64,000 bases of DNA, taken from positions 1 through 64,000 of the forward strand of contig JACRDD010000035.1 in the NCBI GenBank assembly GCA_016218685.1. Direction: 5' to 3'. The first letter of the stretch is position 1, and every line of letters starts with the position of its first letter. The translations under genes were made by a program, and so were the position numbers. This DNA comes from Desulfobacterales bacterium (GTDB lineage: Bacteria > Desulfobacterota > Desulfobacteria > Desulfobacterales > Desulfosarcinaceae). Shown here piece after piece: positions 27,279-36,330 of this stretch. The notes under the pieces were generated by a model. That model was given only the letters and a program-made list of their open reading frames with translations, searched no databases and was not told the origin of the DNA.

Positions 27279-28169
27279 TTATTGTCTGATTTTGGATTGG
27301 CGCAACTGGATATAGGCGTTGCGGAAGGATTCATAGGGGTCCAGGGCCGCTTTCTTCAGGGATTCATAATCGCCGATGCGGAACGAGAGGTTGTTGACCT
27401 CCTTGGTGGCGCTCAGGGCCAGCGAGTCTTGCCAGCGCTCCACGAAACCCACCGGGTTCAGGAATCGATCCCCCACCATGCCGGCCGTATCGCGCAGGGT
27501 CGAGGGCCCCAGCAGGGGCCACACCAGGTAGAAGCCATCCCCCAAGCCATACCCGGCCAGCGTTTGGCCCATATCCTCTTCGGCAGGGTTGAGTTCGGGG
27601 TGTTTGTCCGCCGGGTTGCCGAAACCGAGCACGCCGACCGTGGTGTTGTAGAGGAAGCGAGCCCATTCGGCTTCGGCGGCCCGGCCCTTGCCCTGCAGGA
27701 TGTTATTGACGATGCGCACCGGGGCGGCCACATTGTAAAAGAAGTTTTTGATGCCGCTGCGCGCGGGGGGGCGCAGGATAAAGCTATAGCCTTGGGCTAC
27801 CGGTTTCAGGACCCAGAAATAGAGTTTGTCGTTGATGTAGAAAATTCCTCGATTGTACTTCTCCAGGGGATCGGCCACCGTATAGATCTCTTCATCCGGT
27901 TGCAGCGACCAATCCGTATCGTCTTCCAACAGCATCTCTTCTGCTTTGGTCAGCGGGGCCTGGGCTTGGGTTTCGGGAGCCAGCGGGGAAAGATCGGGGG
28001 CAGACAAGGCCGCCGTGGTTTCGGCCTGGACCGCGGCCGGCGCCGTGGGGCTTGCCGGCGGAGCGCCTGGCGCTTCAGCCGGCGCCTTGGCACGCGAGCC
28101 GGCGCAGCCGAAGAGTCCGATGATGACGATGAAAATGGCTGCCAGGGCCGGCCAAGTTTTCTGGTTCAT
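27279..28169 (-). CDS. mlaA: MlaA (VacJ) family outer-membrane lipoprotein
   Basis: MlaA removes phospholipids from the outer leaflet of the outer membrane. The protein has a lipoprotein signal with lipobox LFGC, an Ala-Pro linker to about residue 85, and then the MlaA domain: DPLEKYNRGIFYIND, PVRIVNNILQGK, FLYNTTVGVLGFGNPA, GQTLAGYGLGDGFYLVWPLLGPS and DPYESFRNAY. The linker is longer than in E. coli MlaA. It lies 36 bases downstream of mlaC. Confidence 0.92.
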   Translation of the reverse strand: MNQKTWPALAAIFIVIIGLFGCAGSRAKAPAEAPGAPPASPTAPAAVQAETTAALSAPDLSPLAPETQAQAPLTKAEEMLLEDDTDWSLQPDEEIYTVADPLEKYNRGIFYINDKLYFWVLKPVAQGYSFILRPPARSGIKNFFYNVAAPVRIVNNILQGKGRAAEAEWARFLYNTTVGVLGFGNPADKHPELNPAEEDMGQTLAGYGLGDGFYLVWPLLGPSTLRDTAGMVGDRFLNPVGFVERWQDSLALSATKEVNNLSFRIGDYESLKKAALDPYESFRNAYIQLRQSKIRQ

Positions 28170-28205
28170 TTCCTAGCCCGTAGATTTCTTCCGGGGCGTT
28201 GCCGT

Positions 28206-28835
28206 TTATTGTCCCAGTTGGGACTGCTGTTCCTTCAACTTCTCTTCCAGCCGCGCAATCAACTGGGCCGGGCTTTCCTTTTGCAGGATCGATTGAAATT
28301 GCACCCGGTAGTTCTGGACGATGCTCACGCCGTTTTCCACCAGGATGTCGTAGATTTTCCATTTATCTTCTACATGCTTCATGCGGTAATCGATGGGCAG
28401 AGCGATATTTTCGCGCTTCAGTTGGGTTCTGACCAGGGCCTGGGGCTCCTTGACGATCTCCTGAAGATAGACCACCTGCTCGTTGTGGTATTCTCCCTGC
28501 ATCTTGTCGATGTAGGTGTTACCCAAAAATTGCATAAAGACATCCGTAAACCGGCTTTTTTCCGGATCGGAGAAGCTGTCCCACTTGGGGCCCACCGTAC
28601 GGCGGCTGATCTCCGTGAAATCGAACATATTCTTGGAAATTTCCCAGATTTTGTCCCGCTGGGCTTCCTTCCGGGCCGGGGTATGGTACTGGGGATCGTT
28701 CAATACCGAAATGATTTGATCGATACGCTCCTTGACCGTCTGCATGGGCGTGGGAGAGCCGGCGCTGGCGCTAGCTTGCCCGATCACGAGGCAGACCACG
28801 AAAAGGGCTGTTGATATCCAGCGTTTTGTCATCAT
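28206..28835 (-). CDS. mlaC: MlaC (Ttg2D) family phospholipid-binding periplasmic protein
   Basis: A 209-residue exported protein (signal peptide ending near ASASA) that shuttles phospholipid between MlaA and the inner-membrane MlaFEDB transporter. Family signs are ISKNMFDFTEISRRTVGPKW and YRVQFQSILQKESPAQLIARLEEK. The ATG at 28835 follows AAGGAG; a second ATG directly after it is also possible. The MlaFED genes are not in the window. Confidence 0.9.
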   Translation of the reverse strand: MMTKRWISTALFVVCLVIGQASASAGSPTPMQTVKERIDQIISVLNDPQYHTPARKEAQRDKIWEISKNMFDFTEISRRTVGPKWDSFSDPEKSRFTDVFMQFLGNTYIDKMQGEYHNEQVVYLQEIVKEPQALVRTQLKRENIALPIDYRMKHVEDKWKIYDILVENGVSIVQNYRVQFQSILQKESPAQLIARLEEKLKEQQSQLGQ

Positions 28836-29108
28836 TATAGATCTCCTTTCGCCACCAAGTATGCGCCCGAATTTCCGCAAAGGGAGCTCTTGCAATTGTG
28901 CCTCCGTTTTGCGTGTGGATCGTTAAGCATATCAAACTATCGGATATTATCCACAAAACTTTAGCGGCAGAATCACTGGCGCAATATAGAGAAGCAGCCG
29001 GAGGGTGTCAAGCATGAAGGAATTGCCCAAATCTTGGCAAAAGAGTTCCCATCTTTGGGACCGGGATTACATATCCGCGTTGGCCGGCAAGCCAGGGGCG
29101 CGATCCGG

Positions 29109-29137
29109 TTTCATGCAAAAAGATTCCTTTTTATAGT
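29109..29137 (+). promoter_or_regulatory. Candidate promoter upstream of the cyclic-dinucleotide riboswitch
   Basis: A good -10 box, TATAGT at 29132-29137, lies about 65 bases before the aptamer. The matching -35 position (TTTCAT) is weak. The rest of 28836-29200 holds no gene or repeat that I can support; it also contains the unmapped promoter of the mlaC-mlaA operon on the other strand. Confidence 0.4.
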
Positions 29138-29203
29138 TGGTTAGATCGAAAGCCGGCTGATGAGTGAGATCCTTGGCACTCTCTTTGCTTTTCTTCGAAA
29201 CAG

Positions 29204-29286
29204 CGTTTTGCCAGAAAAAGCCAAACTTCGGGTAACCGGAGGACGGAAAGCTGCGGGTCCACAGATGTGGATAGCCGGGTCACCTG
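29204..29286 (+). promoter_or_regulatory. GEMM-I type cyclic dinucleotide riboswitch
   Basis: Recognisable parts in order: AAGCCAAAC, a 6-bp hairpin CTTCGG/CCGGAG closed by a GNRA loop (GTAA, 29232-29235), the joining segment GACGGAAAGC, a second hairpin TCCAC/GTGGA, and the 3-prime AGCCGGGTCACC. This follows the c-di-GMP-I (GEMM-I) consensus. The base that aligns with ligand-contact position 20 of the well-known Vc2 aptamer appears to be A rather than G, a feature of the cAMP-GMP-sensing variants; my hand alignment there is not certain. It precedes a terminator and a GGDEF gene. Confidence 0.8.
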
Positions 29287-29301
29287 GATCGAGAAACCAT
29301 A

Positions 29302-29335
29302 AACCGGGTTGCCTGGCAGGCAATCCGGTTTTTTT
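29302..29335 (+). terminator. Intrinsic terminator of the riboswitch
   Basis: The stem AACCGGGTTGCCTG pairs with CAGGCAATCCGGTT (one G-U pair) and is followed directly by a run of T to 29335. It starts 15 bases after the aptamer, so ligand binding probably controls read-through into the GGDEF gene. Confidence 0.85.
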
Positions 29336-29397
29336 ATGGCGGGGGCGGCCCCTTGGGGTGAGGGCGGCCGCGGGGCTGAGGGGTTGTTATATGGGGG

Positions 29398-29428
29398 CCC
29401 CGCCTTTGGAGGCAAGCCAAAGGCGGGG
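29398..29428 (+). other. Perfect 12-bp hairpin in the leader of the GGDEF gene
   Basis: CCCCGCCTTTGG and its exact complement enclose a 7-base loop (AGGCAAG), ending 32 bases before the start codon. It lacks a T-run. It may affect translation or mRNA stability; no known element is recognised. Confidence 0.5.
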
Positions 29429-29460
29429 CGTCCCCGGCATGGTCCGAAAAGAGGCTTTCG

Positions 29461-31290
29461 ATGAAAACGGTTCGCGAGGATAACGGTTTGCCAGAGAAAA
29501 AGCCGTTGTCCTTATTGTCTATAACAGATCGGATTCCCCTGGCAAATTCGCAGCAGCGAAAGGCCGCCTTGGCCGAGGTAGGCACCGCCGGAGAATTAGA
29601 AAAGGTGCTGACGTGGACTAAGAACTTGATCCAGGGCATCCACCAGGCGGGCTATCCTGAACTGCTGACGGCCAAAGATCTAAAGGAGCTGGATGATATT
29701 GAAAAGCAGGCACCTCGGCAGCAAGGGATGATCGATGATCTGGCGCCCGACCAGGTGTCGGACTTGATCCGGGTCAACAAACGGCTTCAACTGGAAATGC
29801 TGGAGCGCGACCTTGTGGAGGAACAGGTTTCCCGCAAATCCAAGCTGCTGGAGGCCATCAACCAGGTGCTCAACCAGATGGTGGCCAACCGCAGCGAGCA
29901 CTCCCTGGCCGGCACTTGTTTGCGTGCCGGCCGCGAGCTGACCGGAAGTCCCTTCGGCTTTATCGTCGAGAATCAGGAGGGCTGCTGGCGGGTCCTGGCC
30001 ATGGCATCCGATGCGGGCCGGCTCGGGCCTTGCTCCGCCGAAGCCCTATCCGGTTTTCCCATGAACAATTTCTGGCGGGAGTTGATGCAAATCAGCCAGG
30101 CCCAGGCCTTCCCGGCGCCCGGCGCGCATCCGTTGTGGCGCCCGTTGCCGGAGGAGTATCCCGAGATTCGCACGCTGCTGGTGGTCCCGTTGCCGGTCAA
30201 GGCCGGCGTGCCGGGCTTCATCGCCTTGGCCAACAATCCCCAGGGGTATGCCTTCATCGATCAATCCGACGTGCAAACCCTGGCCCTTTCCTTTGTCGAA
30301 GCGCTTCAGCGCTTGCGCGCCGAACAGGCCAAACAGATCAGCGAGCGCAGGTTGCATCTCGCTTTGGATTCGGCCGAGGAGGGTTTGTGGGATTACCTGG
30401 TGCAATCCCATGAAATCTTTTACAGCCCGCGCTGGTTCACCTTGCTGGGCTACCAAGCCGGAGAGCTGCCATCCAGTTTTGAAACCTGGACTACCCTGAC
30501 CCATCCCGATGATGTCAGTTTGTTGAAGAACACCATTCAAACGGCGACGCGCAGCGGCGAGGAAGCCTTCAAGATCGAGATCCGCATGCTGGCCCAGGAA
30601 GGGCAATGGCGCTGGATTCAGGTCCGGGGACGGGCCGTGGAGCGCGATACCCAGGGGGTGGCCCTACGGCTGGTGGGCACCCTCATCGATATCAGCCGCT
30701 ACAAACATGTGGAGACGGCCCTGCAAAAGGCCAACGAAGAGTTGCAGCGCCTGGCGGCCCTGGACGATCTGACCCAGATCGCCAACCGCCGCCGCTTCGA
30801 CGAGCGCTTGAACGATGAATGGCGCCGGGCCAGGCGCGACGGCGCACCCCTGGGCCTGATCATCGCCGACATCGATTATTTCAAGGCCTACAACGATACC
30901 TATGGTCATGTGCGCGGCGATGAAATCTTGTATGCCGTGGCCCAGGCCATCAGCGCCACCCTCAAACGGCCCATGGACATGGTGGCCCGTTATGGCGGCG
31001 AGGAGTTCGCCATCCTGCTGCCCAACACGGATCTGCTGGGTGCGGCCCAGGTCGCCCAGGAGATCAGGAGTGCGGTCCATGAGCTGATGATCAAGCACCG
31101 TGCATCCAAGGCCGGCGAATTTGTGACCTTGAGTTTCGGCGTGGCCTCCCTGCTTCCCGAAGGCGTGGCGCCGGCCAAATCCATTGTGGAGCGCGCCGAT
31201 TGCGCCCTATACAGAGCCAAGGCCATGGGTCGCGACCGTATCGTCGCCCCGGGGATGGGTGAAGGCGAGGGGCTGCGCTGTAGTTTATAA
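29461..31290 (+). CDS. GAF-PAS-GGDEF diguanylate cyclase
   Basis: A soluble 609-residue protein: a helical N-terminus to about 125, a GAF-like domain at about 128-285, a PAS domain at about 295-415 and a GGDEF domain at about 430-600. The active site is GGEEF (512-516), the guanine contacts N478 and D487 are kept (YND and GHVRGD), and the inhibitory I-site RxxD is present as R503-D506. D487 argues for c-di-GMP rather than hybrid cAMP-GMP synthesis, because Hypr enzymes replace it. AGAGG precedes the ATG. The riboswitch upstream suggests feedback by its own product or a related dinucleotide. Confidence 0.92.
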   Translation: MKTVREDNGLPEKKPLSLLSITDRIPLANSQQRKAALAEVGTAGELEKVLTWTKNLIQGIHQAGYPELLTAKDLKELDDIEKQAPRQQGMIDDLAPDQVSDLIRVNKRLQLEMLERDLVEEQVSRKSKLLEAINQVLNQMVANRSEHSLAGTCLRAGRELTGSPFGFIVENQEGCWRVLAMASDAGRLGPCSAEALSGFPMNNFWRELMQISQAQAFPAPGAHPLWRPLPEEYPEIRTLLVVPLPVKAGVPGFIALANNPQGYAFIDQSDVQTLALSFVEALQRLRAEQAKQISERRLHLALDSAEEGLWDYLVQSHEIFYSPRWFTLLGYQAGELPSSFETWTTLTHPDDVSLLKNTIQTATRSGEEAFKIEIRMLAQEGQWRWIQVRGRAVERDTQGVALRLVGTLIDISRYKHVETALQKANEELQRLAALDDLTQIANRRRFDERLNDEWRRARRDGAPLGLIIADIDYFKAYNDTYGHVRGDEILYAVAQAISATLKRPMDMVARYGGEEFAILLPNTDLLGAAQVAQEIRSAVHELMIKHRASKAGEFVTLSFGVASLLPEGVAPAKSIVERADCALYRAKAMGRDRIVAPGMGEGEGLRCSL

Positions 31291-31299
31291 TCTGGACGG

Positions 31300-31929
31300 T
31301 TACCCCCGGTTTGGCCACGCCAGGCTCAACCCCAGCAGGATCAGCGCGCTGCCGGCGATTTTCCCCATGCGCACTTCGGCCCGGGCGTTTCGGCGCAGCC
31401 AGGCGCCAATCCATCCGGCGCACAAGCCCACCGTGCCGAAGCAGATCAGAACCAGAATCACGAAAAGAGTCCCGAGCAGGGCCATCTGGAGTTGCGGGCG
31501 GCCCTGGGCCGGATCGACGAACTGGGGAAAGAAGGCCAGAAAGAAGATGGCCACCTTGGGGTTGAGGATGTTGGCCAGGATGCTCTGCCGAAACACGGCC
31601 CACCCGCTCATGGGCGCCGCGCCGCCGGTGCCCATGGCCGAGGCAGCGTGCCGGATCATCTGAACGCCCAGGTAGATCAAGTACAGCGCGCCAGCCCACT
31701 TCACGATCTGGAAAGCCGTGGCCGAGGCCATCAGCAGGGCCGACAGCCCCAGCACCGCGAACAGCGTGTGGGCGAAGTTGCCCAGGCCAAAGCCGGCCGC
31801 TGCGGCCAGGGCCGCCCGGCGGCCCTGGGCCATACCGCGGGTCATGACATAGATGATGTCGGGTCCGGGGGTGAAGATCAACGCAATGGACGCGATGGTG
31901 AACAGGCCGATCTGGCTAAAAGAGAGCAT
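31300..31929 (-). CDS. LysE family translocator
   Basis: A 209-residue, six-helix exporter of the LysE/RhtB type with the N-terminal signature FTPGPDIIYVMTRGMAQGRRAAL and the YLGVQM segment. Such proteins export amino acids or related small molecules. The ATG at 31929 follows GGAAAGAAG; an upstream in-frame ATG adds a non-hydrophobic leader and is unlikely. It converges on the GGDEF gene with 9 bases between the stops. Confidence 0.88.
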   Translation of the reverse strand: MLSFSQIGLFTIASIALIFTPGPDIIYVMTRGMAQGRRAALAAAAGFGLGNFAHTLFAVLGLSALLMASATAFQIVKWAGALYLIYLGVQMIRHAASAMGTGGAAPMSGWAVFRQSILANILNPKVAIFFLAFFPQFVDPAQGRPQLQMALLGTLFVILVLICFGTVGLCAGWIGAWLRRNARAEVRMGKIAGSALILLGLSLAWPNRG

Positions 31930-32014
31930 GCGGACTTCTTTCCGTGGGCATTTGAAACGATTATGCAGTGGTTTATACCCGCCCACGGATCGGAATAGCA
32001 ATATTTTGTAGCGC

Positions 32015-32758
32015 CTACATGCCTAGATAGGTTTTGCGCAACACCTCGTCCTTGAGCAACTCCTCGCCCTTGCCTTCAGCGATGATTTTGCCGGAAGACA
32101 AAACGTAGTTGCGGTCGGTCATTTTGAAGACCGTGCTCACCTCCTGCTCCACCAGGAGTACCGTGATCCCCATCTCCTTGATCTCTTTTATCTTGCGGAA
32201 CACTTCGGCGCGCATGATGGGCGCCAGGCCCGTTGAGGGTTCGTCGATGCACAGCAGCTTTGGGTTGGACATCAGCGCCCGGCCGATGGCCAGCATCTGT
32301 TGCTCGCCGCCGGATAAGGTTCCCGACACCTGGGCCGAACGTTCCTTGAGCCGGGGAAAGAGCTGGAAGACGTTGCGCAGGTTCTCTTGGATCTCTTCTT
32401 TGTTCTTGAGCAGGTAGGCCCCGGCGTGCAGGTTTTCCAGAACGCTCATCTCCTTGAAGGGCCGCCGGCGCTCGGGGCAGTGGATCAGGCCCATTTCGGC
32501 GATGCGGTGGGCCGGTGTGCGTTCGATGCGTTTGCCCATGAACTCCACCGTGCCCTGCATGGAGACGCCTTCGTCGCTGCCGCGGTGGATGCTGCGCTCC
32601 CAGGTAACCAACCCGGTGATGGCCCGCAAGGTGGTGGATTTGCCGGCGCCGTTGGGGCCCACCAGGCTGACCAGCTCGCCTTCGTTGACTTTCAGGCTGA
32701 TGTCGTTGATGATCATCGCCTTGTCGTAATTGACCGTCAGATTATTGATTTCCAGCAC
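32015..32758 (-). CDS. livF: Branched-chain amino acid type ABC transporter ATPase LivF
   Basis: LivF-type ATPase of 247 residues: Walker A GPNGAGKST, signature LSGGEQQMLAIGRAL, Walker B LLCIDEPSTGLAP, switch His replaced in the usual LivF way (VLLVEQEV). The family is HAAT, which moves amino acids and also aromatic or fatty acids. Last gene of the operon, one base after livG. Confidence 0.92.
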   Translation of the reverse strand: MLEINNLTVNYDKAMIINDISLKVNEGELVSLVGPNGAGKSTTLRAITGLVTWERSIHRGSDEGVSMQGTVEFMGKRIERTPAHRIAEMGLIHCPERRRPFKEMSVLENLHAGAYLLKNKEEIQENLRNVFQLFPRLKERSAQVSGTLSGGEQQMLAIGRALMSNPKLLCIDEPSTGLAPIMRAEVFRKIKEIKEMGITVLLVEQEVSTVFKMTDRNYVLSSGKIIAEGKGEELLKDEVLRKTYLGM

Positions 32759-32759
32759 C

Positions 32760-33527
32760 TTAGATCTCTCCTTTGCCCAGGTAGCATTCGATCACGGCAG
32801 GGTGTTGGACCACTTCCGCGGGCGAGCATTGGGCCACGACTTCACCGTAATTGAGGACGATGACGCGGTCCACGATTTTCATCAGGGCTTGCAGTTTGTG
32901 CTCGATGATGATCATGGCCGGGCCTTCGCTGTGCAGCCGGCCGAAGCGTCCGCCCTTGTGCAAGCGTTTGACCGATTTGGCCATCAGGTCGGTTTCGGCC
33001 GGGCTCAGGCCGCCGAAGGGCTCGTCGAGCAGCAGCAATTCGGGCTCGGTGGCGATGGCCCGGGCCACCTCCAGGCGCTTGAGGTCGCCCTGGGAGAGGG
33101 TCGAGGCCTTTTCCAGGGCCATGTCCGAGATGCCGGCGAACTCCAGGGCATCCATGGCCTTGGCTTCGATGCGCTTGACCCATTCGCCGGTCTTCATGGA
33201 GCGCGGCGAAAGGCACGACACCATGACGTTGGCGATGATCGGCAACCGCCGGAACGGGCGCATGTTCTGGAAGGTGCCGGCAATGCCCAGGTTGACGATG
33301 TCCCACACCTTCATGCGGGTGATGTCCTGGCCCTTGAAGCGCACCGCGCCGCTGTCCGGCTTGAGGATGCCGGTGATCAGGCGCAGCAAGGTGGTCTTGC
33401 CGGCGCCGTTGGGGCCGATCAGACCCACGATCTCGTCCCGGGCGATGCTGAAACTGACGTCGTTGGTGGCCTTCAATCCGCCGAACCCCTTGCTCAGGTG
33501 GGCGACCTCCAAAAAAGGTGCGGTCAT
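32760..33527 (-). CDS. livG: Branched-chain amino acid type ABC transporter ATPase LivG
   Basis: The 255-residue ATPase has Walker A GPNGAGKTT, the signature in LSQGDLKRLEVARA, Walker B LLLLDEPFGGLSP and the switch region IIIEHKLQAL. A short insert (HKGGRFGRLHSEGP) lies before the last strand. It follows the CoA-ligase gene by one base and pairs with LivF. Confidence 0.92.
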   Translation of the reverse strand: MTAPFLEVAHLSKGFGGLKATNDVSFSIARDEIVGLIGPNGAGKTTLLRLITGILKPDSGAVRFKGQDITRMKVWDIVNLGIAGTFQNMRPFRRLPIIANVMVSCLSPRSMKTGEWVKRIEAKAMDALEFAGISDMALEKASTLSQGDLKRLEVARAIATEPELLLLDEPFGGLSPAETDLMAKSVKRLHKGGRFGRLHSEGPAMIIIEHKLQALMKIVDRVIVLNYGEVVAQCSPAEVVQHPAVIECYLGKGEI

Positions 33528-33528
33528 A

Positions 33529-35235
33529 TCAGATCTCCTCCGCCTCTTCGCGCAGTTCGCGGCGCGAGACCTTGCCCACGTCGGTCTTGGGCAATTCCCC
33601 CCGGAACTCCACGATGCCGGGGACTTTGTAATGGGCCATGTTCTGCTTGCAGAACGCGATGATCTCTTCCTCGGAAATCTTGCCGCGGGCCTCGCTTTGC
33701 AGCACCACGTAGGCCTTGATGAGCTGGCCCACCTTGGGATCGGGCACGCCCACCACGCCGGCCGCCTTGACCTGGGGATGCATGTAGAGCACTTCTTCCA
33801 CGTGACGGGCGAAGACCGAATAGCCCTTGTGCTTGATCAGGTCGCGCTTGCGGTCGAAGAAGTGGAAGTAGCCCTCTTCGTCCATGCGCACCAGGTCGCC
33901 GGTGCGCATCCAGCGCTTGCCGTCGATCTCGATGAAGGTTTCCGCGTTGGCGTCGGGCCGCTTCCAGTAGCCGAGCATGACGTTGGGGCCGCTTAAAATC
34001 AATTCACCTTCCTGATTCACGGGCTTGAAGCTGAGGTCATCCATGTCGATCACGGCGGCATCCATCCCACAGATGGGCATGCCGAACGAGCCCTTCTTGG
34101 GACGGTTGTAAGGATTGCCGTGGCTGATGGAGGTGCATTCGGTCATGCCGAAGCCTTCCAGGATGGGGATGCCGGTGCGCCGTTCCCACCCTTCGGCGGT
34201 GGAGTCGTGCAGCGTATCCGCGCCCGAAACCACGATCTTCAATTTCTTCCAGTTGACCCGCCCGGTTTTTTCATGCTCCTTCAGATATTCATACAGCGTG
34301 GGCACGCCATAGAAGGCCGAGGCCTGATAGCGTTCCACGGCATCCAGAATCTCTTCGATGTCCGGGGTGGTGAACAGCACCAGGGTGTGGCCCTGGGTCA
34401 GGCCCGAGAGCATCAACACCGCCTGGCCGTAGATGTGAAAGAGCGGCAGGAAGGCGATCACGGTCTCGTTGCCCTCCTGGACAAAGGGCCACCAGGCTTT
34501 GCCCATCACATAGATGGCCACCATGTTGCGGTGGGTCAGCATGGCGGCCTTGGGCAGACCGGTGGTGCCGCCGGTGTAGGGCAGGGCGGCGATATCCTTG
34601 GCGGGATCGAACTGGATGGCCGGCGGCGTGCCTTTGGCGGCGATGAAATCTTTGAAGACGTGCAGGCCCAGGCGCTTGATTTCGTCGGCCGTGGGTGGCT
34701 TGAGGCCCTGATAGGCCTTGCTGATCATCTTCTTGGCAAAGGCGCGTTTGAGCAGCGGCAGAAAATCCCCCAGATTGGAGATGATGATGTTGTCCAGTTT
34801 GGCCCCCGCGCGTTCGACGTTGGCATAGAGCATGTCTTCGCAGATGATGGTGCGCGCCTCGCTGTCTTCCAGTTGGTGCTTGACCTCTTTGCTGGTGTAG
34901 ACCGGGCTGACCGGGGTCACCTTGGCGCCGGCCTTCAAAGCCCCGAAGTAGCTGATGACGAACTGGGGCGAATTGAGCAGGTAGATGGCCACCGTGTCGC
35001 CCTTCTTGACCCCCAGGCCGGCCAGGGCCGCGGCGCAGCGGTTGACCATGTCGATCAGTTCACCGTAGGAGATCTTGCGACCGTAGAAGACCAGGGCGGT
35101 TTTCTTCTTGAATTTTTCGGCGGTACGGTCGAGCAGGTCGGGAACCGAGACGTTGGGGATCTCCACGTCGGGTGCCACATCCTCGGGGTAAAATTTGAGC
35201 CACGGCTTGCTGGTGTAGAGCTCTTTTGCATCCAT
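33529..35235 (-). CDS. Acyl-CoA/aryl-CoA ligase (AMP-binding) inside the liv operon
   Basis: A 568-residue acyl-adenylate-forming ligase. Core motifs are YTGGTTGLPKAAMLTHRN (P-loop), GFGMTEC, WMRTGDLVRMDEEGY and, at the C-terminus, the catalytic Lys in LPKTDVGKVSRREL. It resembles long-chain fatty acid-CoA ligases. Its place between livM and livG, with one-base or short gaps, suggests that the ABC transporter imports a carboxylic acid which this enzyme activates on entry. Confidence 0.9.
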   Translation of the reverse strand: MDAKELYTSKPWLKFYPEDVAPDVEIPNVSVPDLLDRTAEKFKKKTALVFYGRKISYGELIDMVNRCAAALAGLGVKKGDTVAIYLLNSPQFVISYFGALKAGAKVTPVSPVYTSKEVKHQLEDSEARTIICEDMLYANVERAGAKLDNIIISNLGDFLPLLKRAFAKKMISKAYQGLKPPTADEIKRLGLHVFKDFIAAKGTPPAIQFDPAKDIAALPYTGGTTGLPKAAMLTHRNMVAIYVMGKAWWPFVQEGNETVIAFLPLFHIYGQAVLMLSGLTQGHTLVLFTTPDIEEILDAVERYQASAFYGVPTLYEYLKEHEKTGRVNWKKLKIVVSGADTLHDSTAEGWERRTGIPILEGFGMTECTSISHGNPYNRPKKGSFGMPICGMDAAVIDMDDLSFKPVNQEGELILSGPNVMLGYWKRPDANAETFIEIDGKRWMRTGDLVRMDEEGYFHFFDRKRDLIKHKGYSVFARHVEEVLYMHPQVKAAGVVGVPDPKVGQLIKAYVVLQSEARGKISEEEIIAFCKQNMAHYKVPGIVEFRGELPKTDVGKVSRRELREEAEEI

Positions 35236-35287
35236 TGTCCTATGTCCCTCCTGGTTCTATGCGGAGCCGCCTGAGCGGCACAACGGT

Positions 35288-36328
35288 TCAATGTATTTGC
35301 GCGGCGCAGACGCGGCAGACTTTGCGCGTGGCGATGTTGCGGATTTTGCAGCGCGGGCACTCGTGTTCCACTTTGCTGCGCAACCACGGCAGCAGGCCGC
35401 CCGGCATGTAGAGCAGGATGACCAGGACCACTATGGCGAACATCAGTTGCCGGATCTCGGGCAGCATTCGGAACAGCTCCAACATGGGAAAGAGGATGAA
35501 CACAGCGCCCACCGGCCCCCAGATGGTGACCATGCCGCCGAAGACGCACCAGATGACCACTTGGAAGGACATGCCCACCTCCAGGGTCGAAGGACCCGCG
35601 ATGCGCATAAAGTGGGCGTAAAGACCGCCGGCCAAACCGGCGAAAAAGCCGCTGAGGCAAAAGGCGATCAATTTGTACTTGGTGGTATTGATGCCGGCGG
35701 CCTTGACGGCCAGCTCGTCTTCGCGGATGGCGTGGAAGATGATGCCCATCTTGGAATCGGTGATCTTCCACATGATGCTGACCAGCACCAGCATGGCGAT
35801 GACCACGATGTAATAGTTGGCGATGCGCGACATGGCCAGGCGGCTCAATCCGGAGATACCCAGTTCACCGCCGGTCAGGGTGGGAAAGGCGAAGACCAGT
35901 CCCATCAAAATGATCGGGAAGGCCAGGGTGGTGAGCGCCAGGTAGGTGCCGCGCAGCCGCAGGCAGGGAATGCCCACGGTCAGGCCCGCGGCCACCGCAG
36001 CCACGGCCCCCAGGGGAATGCTGGCCCAGGGCGGCATGCCGGTCTCCCGGTTGAGGATGGCCGCTCCATAAGCGCCCACGCCGAAGAACAGGGCGTGGCC
36101 GAAGTTGACCTGGCCGGTGAAGCCCGAGAGCAGATCCCAACTGGCGGCGAAGATGGCGAAGATGCTCGATAGTATCAGCACCCGCAGCAGGTAGGGATCG
36201 TCCACCAGCAAAGGGATGAGGAGCAGGGTCACGAAAAAGATCAGGACCGCGACCCGGCTGGGAAGGACCAGGATTTCGTTTTTCAACAGGGTGTAGAACT
36301 TGCGAAGGTAGTAACGCAGCAGATTCAT
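35288..36328 (-). CDS. livM: Branched-chain type ABC permease LivM with C-terminal zinc-ribbon-like tail
   Basis: The 346-residue permease has about nine membrane helices and the LivM motifs FTGQVNFGHALFFGVGAYGAA and LRLRGTYLALTTLAF. The last 24 residues are an unusual soluble tail with two CxxC pairs (HECPRCK and CRVCAAQ), typical of a small zinc ribbon. The start ATG is 2 bases beyond the livH stop. Confidence 0.9.
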   Translation of the reverse strand: MNLLRYYLRKFYTLLKNEILVLPSRVAVLIFFVTLLLIPLLVDDPYLLRVLILSSIFAIFAASWDLLSGFTGQVNFGHALFFGVGAYGAAILNRETGMPPWASIPLGAVAAVAAGLTVGIPCLRLRGTYLALTTLAFPIILMGLVFAFPTLTGGELGISGLSRLAMSRIANYYIVVIAMLVLVSIMWKITDSKMGIIFHAIREDELAVKAAGINTTKYKLIAFCLSGFFAGLAGGLYAHFMRIAGPSTLEVGMSFQVVIWCVFGGMVTIWGPVGAVFILFPMLELFRMLPEIRQLMFAIVVLVILLYMPGGLLPWLRSKVEHECPRCKIRNIATRKVCRVCAAQIH

Positions 36329-36330
36329 GG

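Noticed and set aside
29461..31290. Hypr-type cAMP-GMP synthase
   Set aside because: The guanine-contacting Asp (D487 in GHVRGD) is retained, whereas Hypr enzymes replace it; the riboswitch base is the only hint towards cAMP-GMP.
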